Of a stretch of 64,000 nucleotides of DNA, positions 23,676-37,435 are shown one piece after another; within the stretch, counting starts at the first letter, position 1; every line of letters starts with the position of its first letter. Origin of the DNA: Brevipalpus yothersi (lineage: Eukaryota > Arthropoda > Arachnida > Trombidiformes > Tenuipalpidae). The translations under genes were made by a program, and so were the position numbers. The notes beneath the pieces were generated by a model, which was not told the DNA's origin, ran no database searches, and saw only the letters and a list, made by a program, of their open reading frames with translations. Location of the stretch: NCBI GenBank assembly GCA_003956705.1, contig QZCP01000001.1:62001-126000 (forward strand), given 5' to 3'.

Positions 23676-24402
23676 CAAGTCGATACACTTCGAACTTCGT
23701 TGAATGGCATTCATTTCGTTCCTGTCGACTAGACAGTTTATTCTACTAGTTACACAGATCGATAGAATTGAATTGAATTTGTTGATATTCAAAGTGTTCT
23801 TTGCTCACCTCTGAGCCTGAAAAATAAGATGATACCTCAGAATCTTTCTCTTTGAGATTTCAGATTTATATTCAAAGAATCTAGTTTTTCCTTTACGGTT
23901 TTAGTTAATTTACCTGTTTCCATAGGCTGGAGATATTCATAGTACTTTAATGAATTAGATGAACCAAAAATAGATGAATTTCCTTATTCAAGCTTCCATG
24001 TGAGCTAACTTATTTTTATGCTCTCATCAGAAAGAAAAAAGAGTTCATTGATTCAAAATATTTATTGAGAATGATACAGGATCGTAAATCGATATGATTG
24101 GCAAAATAACTGTAATATTATTGCAAAAATTCTTTCAACAGCTAGATTCGTAGAATTTAGATGGTAAAAAATGAGAAAATGACATTAGTAATGAATTGAA
24201 AGGTTTTCACAGAGCTCTTATAGATTCCTTTGATTTTTTGGGTTCCTTGAGACGCTTAAATGAAAGCTTCAAGTCACAAATATGTGCTCACTCATCAAAT
24301 TGATTGAAATTTCAGAAATTATTCATTCCAGGTCGATGAAAAAATTGAGAATCTTGTACCTATGAATCGAAGTTGGTGAAATTGATGAAGAACTCGACCA
24401 TG
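23676..24402. other. Spacer between G and H
   Basis: AT-rich. I see no frame, repeat or relic exon that I can support. It includes the upstream region of G and the 3' side of H. Confidence 0.5.
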
Positions 24403-27013
24403 TTACCATTGATAGAGATCAGCAGTTTCTTGCTCAATGGTCTCTTTATCTTTTACATTCAGAGAGACTGTACTCGAACATTTTGAGAGGAAATTTTTGA
24501 CCCCATCATCAGTCACGCTGGTGTTTTCAAGCATCAAGGTTTCGAGATTTTTCAATTGAGAAAGATACTCTACACTTCCGTCTGTTACCTGAAACAAGAT
24601 AGTTATAAAAATTAGTAAACAATGATTATCTCAAAATTGTCCGATAGCGACCCGAAGGCATACGATAAATATCTTGAGGGCAATGAGGACAGAAATGTTG
24701 TGTATAAGGTTGGTAAATCATGAAATTTGAGCTCATACCAACCTGTGAGAATGGGATGGAAAGGTGTTCTATTTCTGGACAAAAGCTTGGTATCTTTGAA
24801 ACACCTACATCCGTTATATTGTGTTTTGCGAGAAAATGGATTGCCCGGAGTTTCTTACAATGCTTCATTAGCTCAATGAACTTTCCATCATCTAAGTCTA
24901 GAAGTAGAGAAGACTTGATTCTGAGTTTTACGAGATTTTCAAGTGCAAAGATCAATTTTACAGAAATTGTTGAAATCGGACCTGAAATAAAATAAAACTT
25001 AGTGGTTTAAAATCTGCTGAATAGGAAATGAATGATGATTACATAAATTGATACTGACTAGAGTCTTCGAGATCGAATGTATGGAGGTTACGAAAAGAAC
25101 TACAAATTAATGAGAGTATGTCTCTTGATATTGGTCCAGCCCGTAGTTCTCGCAAGCTAAATTGACATTTTTTGGCAAGTTTAATGAAACTTCCATGAGT
25201 TATCTGAGAATAGAGAGGAATTGTCATTATAATAATCAAGGAACGAATCCAGGGCTTTATATCCTACCCTTGTACATCGACGAATATCTAGTTTTGTCAA
25301 TTGGTACAAGTTTTCAAAACAATCACCAGTTACTAGAATATGTCCACGAATACTCAAACTCTCTAATCCACTTGCGACTTGTAGCAATCCACACAGATTT
25401 TGCTCGGTCAGCTGAAGGCAAGAGGATAGATCAACAACCTATACCATCAAATGAAAACAGAATAAAAAAAGATTCAATGAAAGAAATTCATCAATGAACC
25501 AGATATAAACAGATGAACAAAAAAAATATGGAAAAGAATAAGCAAAAATTCTTTGAGGAAAAGATTTCGAAAATACTCAACCTTGAGGTTGGAACAGTAA
25601 TCAGCTAAACGTTTGAGAGATATATGGCTCAAAAAAGTTCCACCAAAAAATATTCTCTCGAGCATTGGACAGCACTCTCCTAGGAATGAAATATTGAAGT
25701 CAATTGGATTGATAATGTGGTAGCCAAATGGAGGAGACTCACCAACAATATCCATTAAAGTTCGGTCAATGCCAGATAGTCCACGGATATCTAATTCTCT
25801 GAGGCTGGGAAACTTTTTCAAAATCGAGAATGCTCTTGCGCTACGTTCTAAGAAAAAATTGAGAGAATATTTGGAATCTATTTATCGATGAGGATGGATC
25901 ATGATTCAAGATGTGTTCAAAAAAGTGAGAAATTCTATCAAGTACGGAGAATTTGAACAAAAATACATACGAGAGCCATTCAACGAAATCAAGAAAGGTG
26001 TCAAATTTAAGTAGTTCATTGCCGACCAAACATCTTTGACAATCGTGCTCCATCTCCTGCAAACTATGAATGTTTGAAAAAAATCGTTACAGCCTACAAA
26101 ATGTTAACCAGTATTTCTTTGATCCCACCAGATTCACAGGAGGCCAGGTCCTTGAATGTCTTCACCTGATCCATTATAAGTCTAATCGCCTCATCTGACA
26201 ATTTTTCAATTTTACAACAGTTGAAATGTACTACATCGGGAATCGATCTTCGAATAATTTCCTTGGACATTAATCCAGTAACAATTTCCTGTCGCTCTTC
26301 AATCTCTCTATCTTTCCCTTCTTTTCGTGTACGTACGAAGTTGTGAACAATCAAAATCAGCGTTGCTTGAGTCGGAGAAATTTGAAGAGTCCTATCAAAT
26401 AAATAAATGTGATGATTTGAATGATTGAATTGGTTCAAAATCTGGTGGTAATTGTACAAAACCTCTCCTTACCTTCTGTCTGGAATTTGGCTGTTGTTAC
26501 CCAGAACTGGGGCCAGATCAATTGTTAACAGTTTCTCAGAGGCATTCAATGCCTTCACTGCACTCTTCCGATTTTGAAAGATTACGAAACCATACCTGAA
26601 TGATACATCATGATATTCGATCAGATGAAGAAAATAACTTTTCCAGCAAGAATAGATACATACCCAAGAGATCTTCCATTTTCTTTAAATACATAGAACT
26701 GTTTGACATGGCCGAATTTCCTTTCGAAGAATCTTTGATAGAATGTTGCGAAAGATTTGATCGTAAGCCGTTCCTGTGGAAATTTCACAATTTTAAAGTC
26801 AAAATCATCAGAAGAAAAGCACCTTAATCAACTGTGAACACTCACATTATCACCAATATTCGAAACCAAAAACTTGTACAATTCAGTTGGCTTTTGAGAA
26901 GAGGAAATCGATGAAGTGAACTTTGGACCTCGACTCACTTCCTGTGAAGGCAAAACGGTAACATCGAACTGTTCATCTTCTCGATCGAGTGAACATTGAC
27001 CATCCATGTCCAT
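24403..27013 (-). CDS. Gene H: divergent RRM-F-box-LRR protein with canonical RNP1
   Basis: Exons 1-4: 26846-27013, 26664-26773, 26473-26595, 26129-26391. The F-box end and six LRR exons follow to the stop at 24403; every junction I translated stays open. The N-terminus differs (MDMDGQCSLDREDEQ). RNP2-like FLVSNIGD and a canonical RNP1 core YGFVIF are present, so this RRM keeps aromatic residues expected for RNA binding. F-box: IEKLSDEAIRLIMDQV then VCRRWSTIVKDVW. The last exon is short and ends ...TADLYQW, lacking the C-terminal tail of the other genes. H may represent an older lineage, together with N. Confidence 0.87.
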
Positions 27014-29035
27014 GTTTGATGTAACTTATGCCCAAATTGTAATGATAATCAACTTGTTTAAATAGATACAAATTATCAAAACAAATGAGATCACAGTGTT
27101 TACGTGATGTTTACACAAAGTTGATGCAATGCTTCAACTTGAGATATTGCAAAGTAGAAAGTTCCACAGTTTAAAGTTTCTTTTTTGCTTATCTCATCAA
27201 GAAAATCCATTCCATTCCGAGCCTGCGCTAATTAAAATATATTGATTAGTCATAATGCTTCAAGGAAGGGAAATCGATTAGACTGGATAGCGTAGAGCGT
27301 AATAATAATAATTAAATTAATGATTTTTCTTCCATTAAAATATGCTCAGAGTTGATAAGAAGAGTTTATTAGAATTTAACTTCAAGGTTTAGACAAGATA
27401 AGTTTCTGGGCTTTACTGATATGGATTAATGGATTGGAATTCTCTCATCGCTCTGGTTAATCATGTGTGAATGACTATGAAAACTTTTTACCGATACAAT
27501 TAAAGTCATGTAAACTTGACTCTTTTTAGCGTTCGAGAACTTATTGAGATCGAAGTTTATGTTCTTTTCCAATAGTTCAGTGAATTTGAACACCCTATCA
27601 CACAATGTGGTGCTGTTTTATTTTTTTCATTTTCCAGTGAATGAACTTTGACTCATTTTCGAGTTGTTTAGCTACCTCTCAAGATTGTTCGATGATATCG
27701 AGAGTTTGGGTTCATCTGGTTTCATGATTCACTTTGAATGGTTTTTTTCCACAAGCTAAGTGTATTGTGTAAAAATTAAGCCATGATTACGTAGTGGGCA
27801 ATTATGCTTTGCCCATTTCGAGAAGTTATGACTGTTGCAAACACTTTAAGCGTCTTAAACAGCCATTGATAAGCCTAGCGACATGGCAACAATATAAAAT
27901 GGTCCTTTTGTATTTTCCTTCATTAATCTTATCAACTCTCTCTTTTTCCTTCAAATCTATTTCAATTTTCTTACGATAGTGTTAATGAGCTATTGACTTG
28001 ATTCTGGTTGATAAAACTCAATAAAATCATCAGGAGCACGAAGTTTCGAATAATTAATTCTTTCATGAAGATTACATGTAATTTCTTAAGTTTTCGAACT
28101 TTACCTCATCCATCCAATATGTTTGAGTTGATTCATGTTATTATCCACTTGGTTGATAAGCATCAGTTGAGGAGTTCAAAAGTTGTATCAAACTGTTTTA
28201 GAGTATGAGTACGTTGTGTTACAGTGCATTACTGCAAAACAATCAGTTGATACTGATGAATCTGGTTTCATCTCATTTCCTTGGGAAGAAGATGATGTAA
28301 GAGATACCATTAGCTGCTCCAGACTGAGCCTTTCTCATTTGAGAAAATTGAGCTCACCAAACTTTCCGGAATCAACAGCAATAAACTTAAGTCTAGCATA
28401 TTTCATCATGGTTGGCTCTCTATAGTTCCTCTACCATCGAAGCTGATTGGATTCATGTTTCAAATAATTGATTGTCCTAGATCGATGTTTGTCTCTCCCT
28501 TCATCAGGCTGGATTGGATTGAATTCTAGATGCCTAAGTATCGGCTGAGAAATCGGAAGCGAGATCTTAATATGGTGTGACGATATAACTTGAAGACATC
28601 TTCTTATTCACTCAAAACATCTTGCCTCAGAATATATATCGAGACACTCGCTTCGAGTGCTTATTAAAATTTCAGACTCGTGGGACTATCCATATATAAC
28701 ATTTGAGGGAGTAACATTTGTAGAAAGACTCCCAGTTGAGTTGTCATGGGAAAATTTTGCGATGCTTTCATTCTGCTCCTCGTTAACCTCAAATCAGAAT
28801 TTTATTGATTGAACATAGAATGGCAAATTCAGAACAAATATACGCCATCAAAAAGTTCATAAACACCAGACTTTAATGAAGAACTAACTAGTTCGAGGAA
28901 GGAATTTTCCAGGCTTTTTACGGGTTGACCAGAACTAGAGAACAAAAGCATAGATAAGGTCTGATCGTCAGCTTAGAGGACTTAAAGTCTTGCTAAACTT
29001 GGAGTGATTTATAACTTTGTAGAGGTGTTGGGAAA
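27014..29035. other. Spacer upstream of H, start of duplicated block
   Basis: About 2 kb. From about 27250 it is clearly similar to 39405-41177. Short frames here (such as the 80-codon one at 28183-28425) are not kept in the other copy, so I call no gene. No ATGCGCAT motif is present before H. Confidence 0.6.
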
Positions 29036-31172
29036 TTAATCGCTTCCACAATAGAAATCGGCATCTCGAGAACTCATATTATAATCATCATCATCATAAT
29101 CATAATTTTGGATATCTTCACGATTCTCAATGGTATTGATTCGTATAACATTATCCTTATAGAGAATTACAAGCTGTTTGTTTAGCAATCCTTGCCTTGT
29201 CAGGTCATAAGCATTGAACAAGGTAACAATAGAGACTGAGGAGCATCCATCGAGGCCAAGAAGATCAAGATTAGGACATCCAGTGAGAACTTTCATGACT
29301 CCTTCATCTGTCACTTTGGTATAACATAGCCAAAGTTTCACTAAGGACTTGAATTTGAGAAGAGAAACAAGCCCTTCATCAGTCATCTATGAATGGAAAG
29401 AGATTAATGATCGAATTCTTGCGATTCACACAACCTCTCACCTGGGATGATGAAACATTAAGACATTCAATTTCCTCGCAAAAAGTGGGTATCAAAGATA
29501 TTACATCATCATTCAACCAGTTACACTTGGTTATGAAGAGTTTTCTTAGCTTTTTTGCTGACTTTATCATCTTGACAAATTCTCCTTCAATATTGATATC
29601 ACGTGGCATCCACTTTCCATCATGTATGAATGACTCGCATGGACCATCGATTCTTAATAATACCAGTTTCTCGAGTCGGCATGAGGTGATAAGACCAATA
29701 TTTCCACTGTCAGTTCCTAAAAAGACAAAAATGGCATAATTTTCAAACTGTGATAATAAATTCTGTTGATCAGACTCTTACTTTCCTCGATACGAGAGAT
29801 GGCAAGTACTATCAAGTTTGGCAAGGATTGACAGATAACCGAGAGTGATCTTCTGGAAATTGGTCCAATCCCAAGTGATACAAGAGAGGAGGAACATTTT
29901 TCAGCTAGTTTAATTATACTTGCTTCAGTCAACTGGCAAAGAAATAGGATTTAGAATAAACTAAAACGAATTTGATGAGGAAGAGTTTGGTTTTTAAGCA
30001 GAAAAAGGAGCCGATATGCAGCTTCTTCACACATTGAGAGCAACATCAAATACTCTACCTTGCTACATTCTCTCACATTTAGCAGTTTCATCATCGATAA
30101 ATGATGGAAACATTCCCCAGTGATATGAATATTTCCCATTACAGAAGATTGTAGATTGAGAGACTCCAAACCATTTGCAACTTTGAGAAAATCTTCAAGG
30201 TCCTCTTCCGTTAAATATTCACATTGAGGGAGATGAAGAGTCTGGAATTCAGAGGAATTTCATTTTAACGACACACAAAAATTATCATGAGAACTCACCT
30301 TAAGCTGAGGACAATATTCCGCCAAACTCTTGAGAGATCCCTTTTTTATCTTAGCTTCTGGAAGAATTAACTTTTCAATCTTTGGACAACAATTCCCTGG
30401 AGGATGAAACACCAAAAATTTCATTAAATGATACCAAATTTAAGTAGTTATAGGGTACACTAACCTATGATGAAGAATGTTACCTCATCCAGGTAGAGAT
30501 TAGCACAAAATTCACGAAGTTCGGGACATTTTTTCAAAAGAGAAAATAATTTTTCTCTCGCCTCCACTGAAGTTTGATGATAAAAAATAATCACATTCAG
30601 TTATTAACATCCATAGTGTTTAGATATTCATTGGTCAGAAAGTTTTTTTGGGTATCATATTTCAGACAGATGATATGATGGGAATTACTTACCCGAATCA
30701 TCTGCATAAAGGGCATAAAAGCTTTTCTTATGAGTAAGTTTACGCTTTGACAACCAGACATCTCGGGCTATTGCATTCCATCTCTTGCAAACTGAATTAT
30801 GTAGAGGTAAAGCAGAATTAGAAGTGAATTAGGAAGACTATTTAAAGCCTTACCGAGTTCACAGGTATACAAACTCTTCGGATCTTTCATTCGGCCCAGT
30901 ATATTCCGAATATCAGCATCTGACAACCTGTGAATTCTACAATCCTCATGAACTTGTACATCAGGAATCGACAGTCTCTCCAGTTTTCCAGAAATCAATT
31001 TTGAAACGTCATCTTCACGATCTTTCAGATCTCTATCTTCGAGTTCCTTCCGACATCTCACAAAATCTTTCACTCGAGAGATGAGATTTTCAAATTCTTC
31101 TCTCGACTTTCTTTCCAAGTCGGCATAATACGATGAGTACCATTCCGAATCATCCATAAACGTACTTGACAT
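29036..31172 (-). CDS. Gene I: F-box-LRR protein without RRM
   Basis: Eight exons correspond to family exons 4-11. The first, ending at 30854, holds a short acidic N-terminus (MSSTFMDDSEW), the helical linker (ISRVKDFVRCRKELE) and the first half of the F-box (IHRLSDADIRNIL). The second half is VCKRWNAIARDVW. LRRs follow (MTDEGLVSLLKF...; NLDLLGLDGC). The tail is acidic and aromatic (NYDYDDDDYNM...FYCGSD). The start at 31172 matches the start of paralog K; an in-frame Met at 31202 also exists. Upstream 31.2-31.6 kb shows no RRM exons. I find no lesions. Confidence 0.85.
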
Positions 31173-32801
31173 GTTGATCTCAATCCACACAAATTTTTTC
31201 ACTTATTCACACAAGAAATGTTCTAGATAACTGGTTGACACAATCAATTTTTTATGAACCTCAATGATTTTTTTATTGAACAAGCTCAATTTTCTCAATT
31301 TTCTATCTCGTAGAGTGAAATGATCTGTAAAACAGGAGATTTTGTTGATTATCTCTCTGCTCAGTTAAACTCTCAACCTATGGGAAGATGGGAAGATTGT
31401 ATCCTGAAGAATTTTTTCAGACAATCAGCAATGAACTCAAGTAAAGTATTTGTATTATAGTCTCCAGTGGAAAAACCTTTATGATGAGTGAACATAAATA
31501 ATCGTATCCATAAGAAAATTAGTAGGGAAAAGCTTACCAAAGTAAACTTGCCACAGGAGCTCAATAGGCTCAAGAATCGATTGAACGGAGTAGATAATCA
31601 CGTTTCCAATACAATCAGTACCAACAGGATTTGAAGACATCTCACATCGTTAGACATTTTATTGAATGAACTTTAATCGCTCGATCCAAGAGTTAGACTT
31701 GCTGTGGGCCATGAACTCTATTAGTGTGAAGGATGATGCTCTAGAGTTTTTGATGACGGATTACACTTTCATAGCATTCGATAAGTAAGAAATTTGACTG
31801 TACTAATAAATTAAGTCGTACCTTCATTTCATCCAATGTAGCACCCGACTTTTTTCTTAGCGGATGAATTTTTCTCGTATTTGTTGATGTTTCCCCAACT
31901 AGAGTGAGTTTTTTGCAGCTACCCATGAAAAGCTAAGTGCATTATCTGAAAATTAATTCATGATTATGTGGTGTGAAATCATGCTCAAATCTTATAATAA
32001 TTTGGTGGATTTCAAGAAATCACCTTAGAAATGACATCACCAGTAGCTTGAAAAAGTTATGAAACTACAAATTTTTCAAATCTAAATGGATTCAAGCTGA
32101 ATGGATCTAATCAATAAAGTGAACTTTCTTTTTTATCCTACTTACAGGGAAGTGAAAGTGGTTAATATGGTTAATATGTATAATAGACTCTCTTCCACTC
32201 AAAAGAATAGAGTCCATAAAATTCTCCGAGATTATTTGCTATGAATCTGAGAAGAGTATGTAAGTGTAGTGAGAAAACTCCATAATATGTAATCATTGAT
32301 GATGATGAATCCGTTGGAACAGCTCATTAGAGTGCCACTAGAGCCGATTGCACTCACGTTTCGATTGAAAGGCTTCCGGAGTAGATGAAACGACATCATC
32401 AAAACCCGTCATTATCAAGCGAATTTGAGAGCAGTTAGCTCTACCCTTTACTGAGCATAATACTATAGATTTTGATCACTGAATAGCCCTTTGAAAAGAT
32501 GCTCTTCAAGAAATATCTAATTTTCTAGATCAGTTTTCATCAGGACAGTTCAGCCTTTCTTCGTAATAATTTATAAAACAAACATCCGATGCTGATTGAT
32601 ACATGAGCTAGTGAGAGAGAAAGCATTTCAAGTAAGTCAACATACCCAATAAGTTACCAATTACGAAGAAGTTGAATATTCTGAACTGAATTTCTTGAGA
32701 CGTTCTAAGAAGTAGATAGCATGGACTTTAATGAAAGTTTTGATTGAATGTTAATTTTGTGAAGAGCGTTGTATCAAAGTTCGAGATTGAGATAGAAGTG
32801 A
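31173..32801. other. Spacer between I and J
   Basis: About 1.6 kb, matched by 43338-45240 in the second unit. A frame at 31373-31573 has a partial counterpart at 43459-43659 (both contain GDYN and a downstream KK), but lengths and ends differ and no splice context is visible, so I do not call it a gene. Confidence 0.5.
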
Positions 32802-35392
32802 TCAAACTATCCAAGGTAGTATTCTGAATGATTCAGGATCAGAGAGTTCTTCCTGGACTCTTCTGTTCAAATCATGTATTTGTTGTTGATTTTTTAAATC
32901 ACTTATCTTCACTCGTTCCCAATGGTAAGAGATGGTGAGTCGAGAATTGATAAGATTCTTTGACTTGAGATCAAAAGCTGTCAGCAATGTTTGAATCGTA
33001 TTTGAACAGCCACGAAACTCCAGATAAACCAGTTCTGGACATCCCATTAGAACTCTCTTGATACCATCATCGTTTACTTCACTGATTGTGAGATTCTCGA
33101 GAGAATTAAGTTGAGAAAGAGCATCATAACCTTGGCATGTTATCTGAAGAGTGGGAAAGAGGAAAATTAAATGGAATGGAAAAACGGAGAACAGTGGTCC
33201 ATACCTTCTTAGACGCAATTTCGAGACGCTTCAGATTCTGACAATACTTTGGCAGTTGACATATTGCATTGTCAGTAAAGTCAGAACGCCCAGGAAGTCG
33301 AAGAACTTTGAGTTTTCTACAGCTCTGGATAAAAGTTAAGAATTTCTCCTCGTCAAAGATGCCCTCAAAACGGTCATAAGGATCATTTTCGCCAATATAA
33401 AGGTCCTCGAGTGACTCAACTTTGGAGACTAGATCAAAAATCTCTGAAAAAGAAACTAGGAAAGAGGGAGAGAGAGAAATTTAAACTTCTTTCCCTTCTT
33501 ATCGTAACCAGTGAATAAGTCGTACCTTCATGAAGACTACTAATACTCAGCTTGCGAAGATTTTTGAATGATTCACAGATGACAGAGAGATTGTCCCCCG
33601 TAATTCCATTAGCATATAGTTCTTTAAGAGATGAATGACACCCGAGGGCAAGGTTGGCATAGCCCTTGCTAGTAATCTGCGAGGAGGTTTATTAATTTCA
33701 ATTCATAGGGAATCATAACTATTATATTATACCTGTCCTTTCATAACATCTAAGGTTCTTAACCGAGACAAGCATTGGAAAGATTCCCCTAAAATTTCAC
33801 CATCACCATAAACTTCCAAAGATTCCATATAATTGAACTCTCGTATGAACTCTCCTAGCTCACCCTCTGTTAAATCAAAACCAAAGGTGAAATCGAAATC
33901 CTGAAATTGAGAATCACAGCTATTCTGTTTAGAGTTAATTTAAAGAGAGCACACCAAAAGTTACCTTGAGTCTCGGACAGAATTTTGCTAATAATTTAGG
34001 AGATATCTTTTGCAGATTAAAGCTGACAAGCTTCTCCAGGAATGGACAACATTCGCCTGATACAGAGAACATAGAGAAAAATCACAAAAAAGGTTGAATA
34101 CACATGAGAAGTGCTCACCAATTATCTGTAGGGTGAGTTTATCCACTTGATATTCGATCTTCAAATCTCTCAGATTAGGACATCTTTTCAAGATTGAGAA
34201 TAAATCCTCATTGAAACCTTCCAGATAATTCGAAGAGTGAGATGACACTATCAGTCAATATGTTCACTGGGCAGATCAAGTATGCATGTCAAAAATGCAT
34301 AAGAAACACCAAATTGGAATGCTTGGCTAAATGAAACTTACTGAAGCCATAGGAATGTCCATAACTGTGTTCAATGTGAAGCTCTTTCTTAGCAGACCAA
34401 ATATCTTGAGCGATTGAATTCCATCTCCTACAGACTGAAATTATACAAGAGTGAGTTTCTAGACCGTAGTCAAGTTTGTCTATACTTTGCACCATACCCA
34501 ATTCACAAGATGCCAATTCCTTCATGTCATCATTTTCTTGGATTATTTTCCATATGACATCGTTGGGTAGTTTTTGAATTCCACTCTGGACAGAATTTGG
34601 CTCTTGATGATCAAGAAATGGTCCTCTCTTGATTTCTCCAGATATCAATTTTGTCACCTCATCTTCGATCTCTTTCATTTCGCTATCGCTATTTTCTTGA
34701 CGAGTTTTTACGAAACGGCGAACTTTTGAAATCAGAGTTTCTTCAATTGGGGAAACTTTGAGAACCCTATTGAATGAGATACATTAAGGTTGCTCACATG
34801 GCTTGAACCCAATTCGAAAAGATTTTTATCACCTCATCCAGCCATGATAACAACACTTTAGCTTGATTGATTGCAAATCAACTAATAGCCACTCCTCTGA
34901 AGCATTGAGTGCTTTTTGGGCACTTTCTGAATTCTTAAAAGTGATGATAGCGGCACTGAAAAGAGACAAATTTCAGTCAAATTAGTAGAGTGAGAGAAAA
35001 AGAGAGCCAAAACTATCACAATTAACATAAATAATTACTTTGCAGGTTGCCATGATTCATGATCTTTGGCAACGTAAACGTCGATCACTTTTCCAAACCT
35101 TTTTTGGAAGAAATTTTTATAAAACCAGGTAAAGTCTTGCATAGATCTGCCCAGCTTGAAGATGGGAAAAATAGAAAACAGTCAAGCAACTTGGTCATCA
35201 GGAGTGTGATTCAGAGCTTACCGTAGATCTTCCAATGTCCTCAACCAATATGTGATTTGAAACAATTGGTGACTGAGAAGCAGTGGCCAGTGATGAAGAC
35301 GATGATTGTGGATCATTTTCAGACCACATGGTTGAGCTCGCTTGTGTTTCGGTTCCAGTCGTATCCATAAACTGGGACATAACTGTGTCCAT
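32802..35392 (-). CDS. Gene J: RRM-F-box-LRR protein, intact
   Basis: Exon 1 is 35222-35392 (171 bp, as in B). Ten further exons run to the stop at 32802, and I followed the frame through all junctions. The RRM has HILVEDIG, then VIDVYVAKDHESWQPA, with degenerate RNP1 (AAIITFKN). The F-box is IQKLPNDVIWKII then VCRRWNSIAQDIW. LRRs include CPNLRDLKIEY and CPELVYLEFRGC. The C-terminus is extended (RVQEELSDPESFRILPWIV) compared with B. Its diverged duplicate is pseudogene L. Likely SCF substrate receptor. Confidence 0.88.
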
Positions 35393-35568
35393 GATTGATT
35401 TTATTCACAAATGAACAATACAAATTTCATGAGATAATGATTGAGTAAATAATTAGTAATTCACTGTAAAAAACTTTTGTGTCAAAGGTTATGTTCACAT
35501 TTTCATAAGATTAAATCAATTCTCATCATCAATGTAATCAACTTAACGGAAGAATTTTGCGAAAAGTG

Positions 35569-35576
35569 ATGCGCAT
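35569..35576. promoter_or_regulatory. Conserved ATGCGCAT palindrome upstream of gene J
   Basis: It lies 177 bp before the ATG, inside GTGATGCGCATGATCACATC. Its surroundings differ from those of B and E, so conservation of the core is more telling here. Confidence 0.45.
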
Positions 35577-36084
35577 GATCACATCACTTTTTTGGGCTTT
35601 TCGTTCATGAATCAAAGAATCGCTTTGTCAGTATAATCTGATCATTTTTTTCTCACTAGAATACAAAAATTGATGGATTTCGTTGTTATTTTTTGGGGTT
35701 AATCGCGATAAAGATAGAGGTCAATTTATTAGCAATTGGTATGATGGGAGAGAAAGTCAGATGATCATGACTCGGTTCTTCTGAAAATTCAAGAATCTGC
35801 GAGAAAGTCAAGTGATACTCCTGGAAAGATGGAAGAAGAAGTGATGGACAATCCAGATTGCTCGTTCTCAAAATAAGAATTTCTCATCACATCTTCCACA
35901 AAACTATCGGCTGAAGGTTTGAATATCAAACTCAATGAACATGTTAAATGCACATCCACTGCTCTTGACTCGATGATATCTGATCATTATCTGTTAACTT
36001 CCGATCAAATAGAGATGCCACATTTATTGATAAACAGATATTTTATCCGCCTGGTTTGGCTCAAAAAGGTTAGGTTTACTGTTA

Positions 36085-36122
<38 letters not shown>

Positions 36123-36170
36123 AGTCAAATTGCTTACAAACAACCCAAAGGAGGCTAACAATATTCTTAA
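35577..36170. other. Spacer with (CT)n microsatellite
   Basis: It lies upstream of J and is duplicated at about 49984-50589. A (CT)n run sits near 36084-36120. No gene is visible. Confidence 0.5.
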
Positions 36171-36341
36171 GCTCCACCTAAAAGATACGCTTATACGGTG
36201 AATGATCCGTCAAAGAGCGTATCTTTTCTCGAGGTTTTACAGAAGCTATCTAGATCATTACCAATGGTTAAGGAGCTCAAATCCGTTAGAAAGGAGAAAC
36301 TCCTATTTAAACTTTGGCTTGACATGCTGGGGAAGAAATAA
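36171..36341 (+). CDS. Short plus-strand reading frame resembling a BESS-type C-terminus
   Basis: Following an AAG acceptor-like site, the frame reads APPKRYAYTVNDPSK..., then SLPMVKELKSVRKEKLL, then stop (TAA at 36339). Spacing of hydrophobic and Leu-Pro residues resembles the BESS motif of MADF-BESS regulators, but similarity is weak and no MADF domain is nearby. The duplicate at 50590-50760 keeps the whole frame with three visible changes. It may be a terminal exon or the relic of one. It is the only plus-strand coding candidate I find persuasive. Confidence 0.35.
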   Translation, partial: APPKRYAYTVNDPSKSVSFLEVLQKLSRSLPMVKELKSVRKEKLLFKLWLDMLGKK

Positions 36342-36584
36342 TAACAATAAAAACTGCAAGAATAATGATATTAATCTTGAAGACGCTCTGGGAATGATTC
36401 ACATTTCAATCGGAGCAATTCGTAAGCATGCAACCTCGACAAAAGGGGAACTAACTAGTGTTCTAAGGATAAGCTAACTTAAGTAAATTCATCGAAAGAA
36501 TCAATGACTGTGAACAACTTTCTATTTTAACCTCCGAATGTGAATGATAATCTTCGAGACTTATTAAAAAAGACTGTTTTTTGG

Positions 36585-37077
36585 TTAGTTTGGTTTAGGT
36601 CGATGCTTTTCACAGTCTGGCTCCTTTGCTTTATCAGTTCCAGGTATCTTTTTACCATCAGGTGTAGAGCACCAAGTTTTCCCAGTGCTTCCATGTGCTT
36701 GCCATGGTGAATAATCGCCGTTTGGTTCGCACTTTGGGATAAATCCTCCCACTATACCCTTCTTTTGTTGTTCTGAGAAAAGAATTCAGTCTTTTAATAC
36801 AAGAGTAACATGTATCGATGCGTCATATACTGTACAATGTATAGTATACATTCCACACTACCGGTACATATACTTGCCTAATGCTTTCTTTCTCTCTATG
36901 TGGCATTTCGTCTCTTTGGCTGGAAAGATAATAATTCGAAGTGACATTAATTCAAACTACTCATAGAACCTTGCACTTAGTTTTTAAATTGATTTGAGAT
37001 AGATAAAGGATACCTTCTATACACTGGTCAATCGCTAATAGGACAAAAATGAAAACAACTGGACAAAAGAACTTCAT
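36585..37077 (-). CDS. TY1: secreted four-cysteine thyroglobulin-type-1-like protein
   Basis: Exons: 37014-37077 (signal peptide MKFFCPVVFIFVLLAI), 36878-36919, 36585-36772. The second intron uses a GC donor (AG|GCAAGT); GT reading would break the frame. The mature part holds one thyroglobulin type-1-like domain: first Cys in TKCHIERKK, second in IPKCEPNGDYSPW, fifth in TWCSTPDGKKIPGT, last in EPDC. The positions normally occupied by Cys3 (QC) and Cys4 (CWC) are Ala and Thr, so the middle disulfide is absent. Related thyropins inhibit cysteine proteases or act in saliva; whether that holds without Cys3-Cys4 is unknown. Confidence 0.82.
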
Positions 37078-37435
37078 TGTTAAAGGTAGAACAAGACTCA
37101 ATGGATGTGTCAGGAATAAAACTAAAAATCAAATGAAGGATGCAAATATCAAGAATTAAATGGGTGTGCAAAGAATTTTCTAGAAAACAGTTAATTGAAG
37201 GCTCGCTCATGAATCTGAAGTTTGAAAAATATCCAATTTCATATTCGAGTCAGATTTCATGGGGAAGCAAGAGAAAACAGCTGCTTGTGAGATCGCTTGC
37301 TAAATAGTGAATCGCACTTTATTTTTGTCAACAATTTAAGCTCAATTGTTGGAGAAAATAGTTCTCATGGAAAGAGCATGATAATAAATTCCCCACAAAC
37401 ATGGGAAAGGCATTAAGAATCATGAGGTTTCAAAC

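Noticed and set aside
28183..28425. 80-codon plus-strand frame between H and I
   Set aside because: The corresponding place in the second duplication unit (about 40320-40560) is interrupted, so no coding constraint.
31373..31573. Minus-strand frame with a partial counterpart at 43459-43659
   Set aside because: Only a middle segment matches, ends differ, and similarity is explained by the surrounding segmental duplication.
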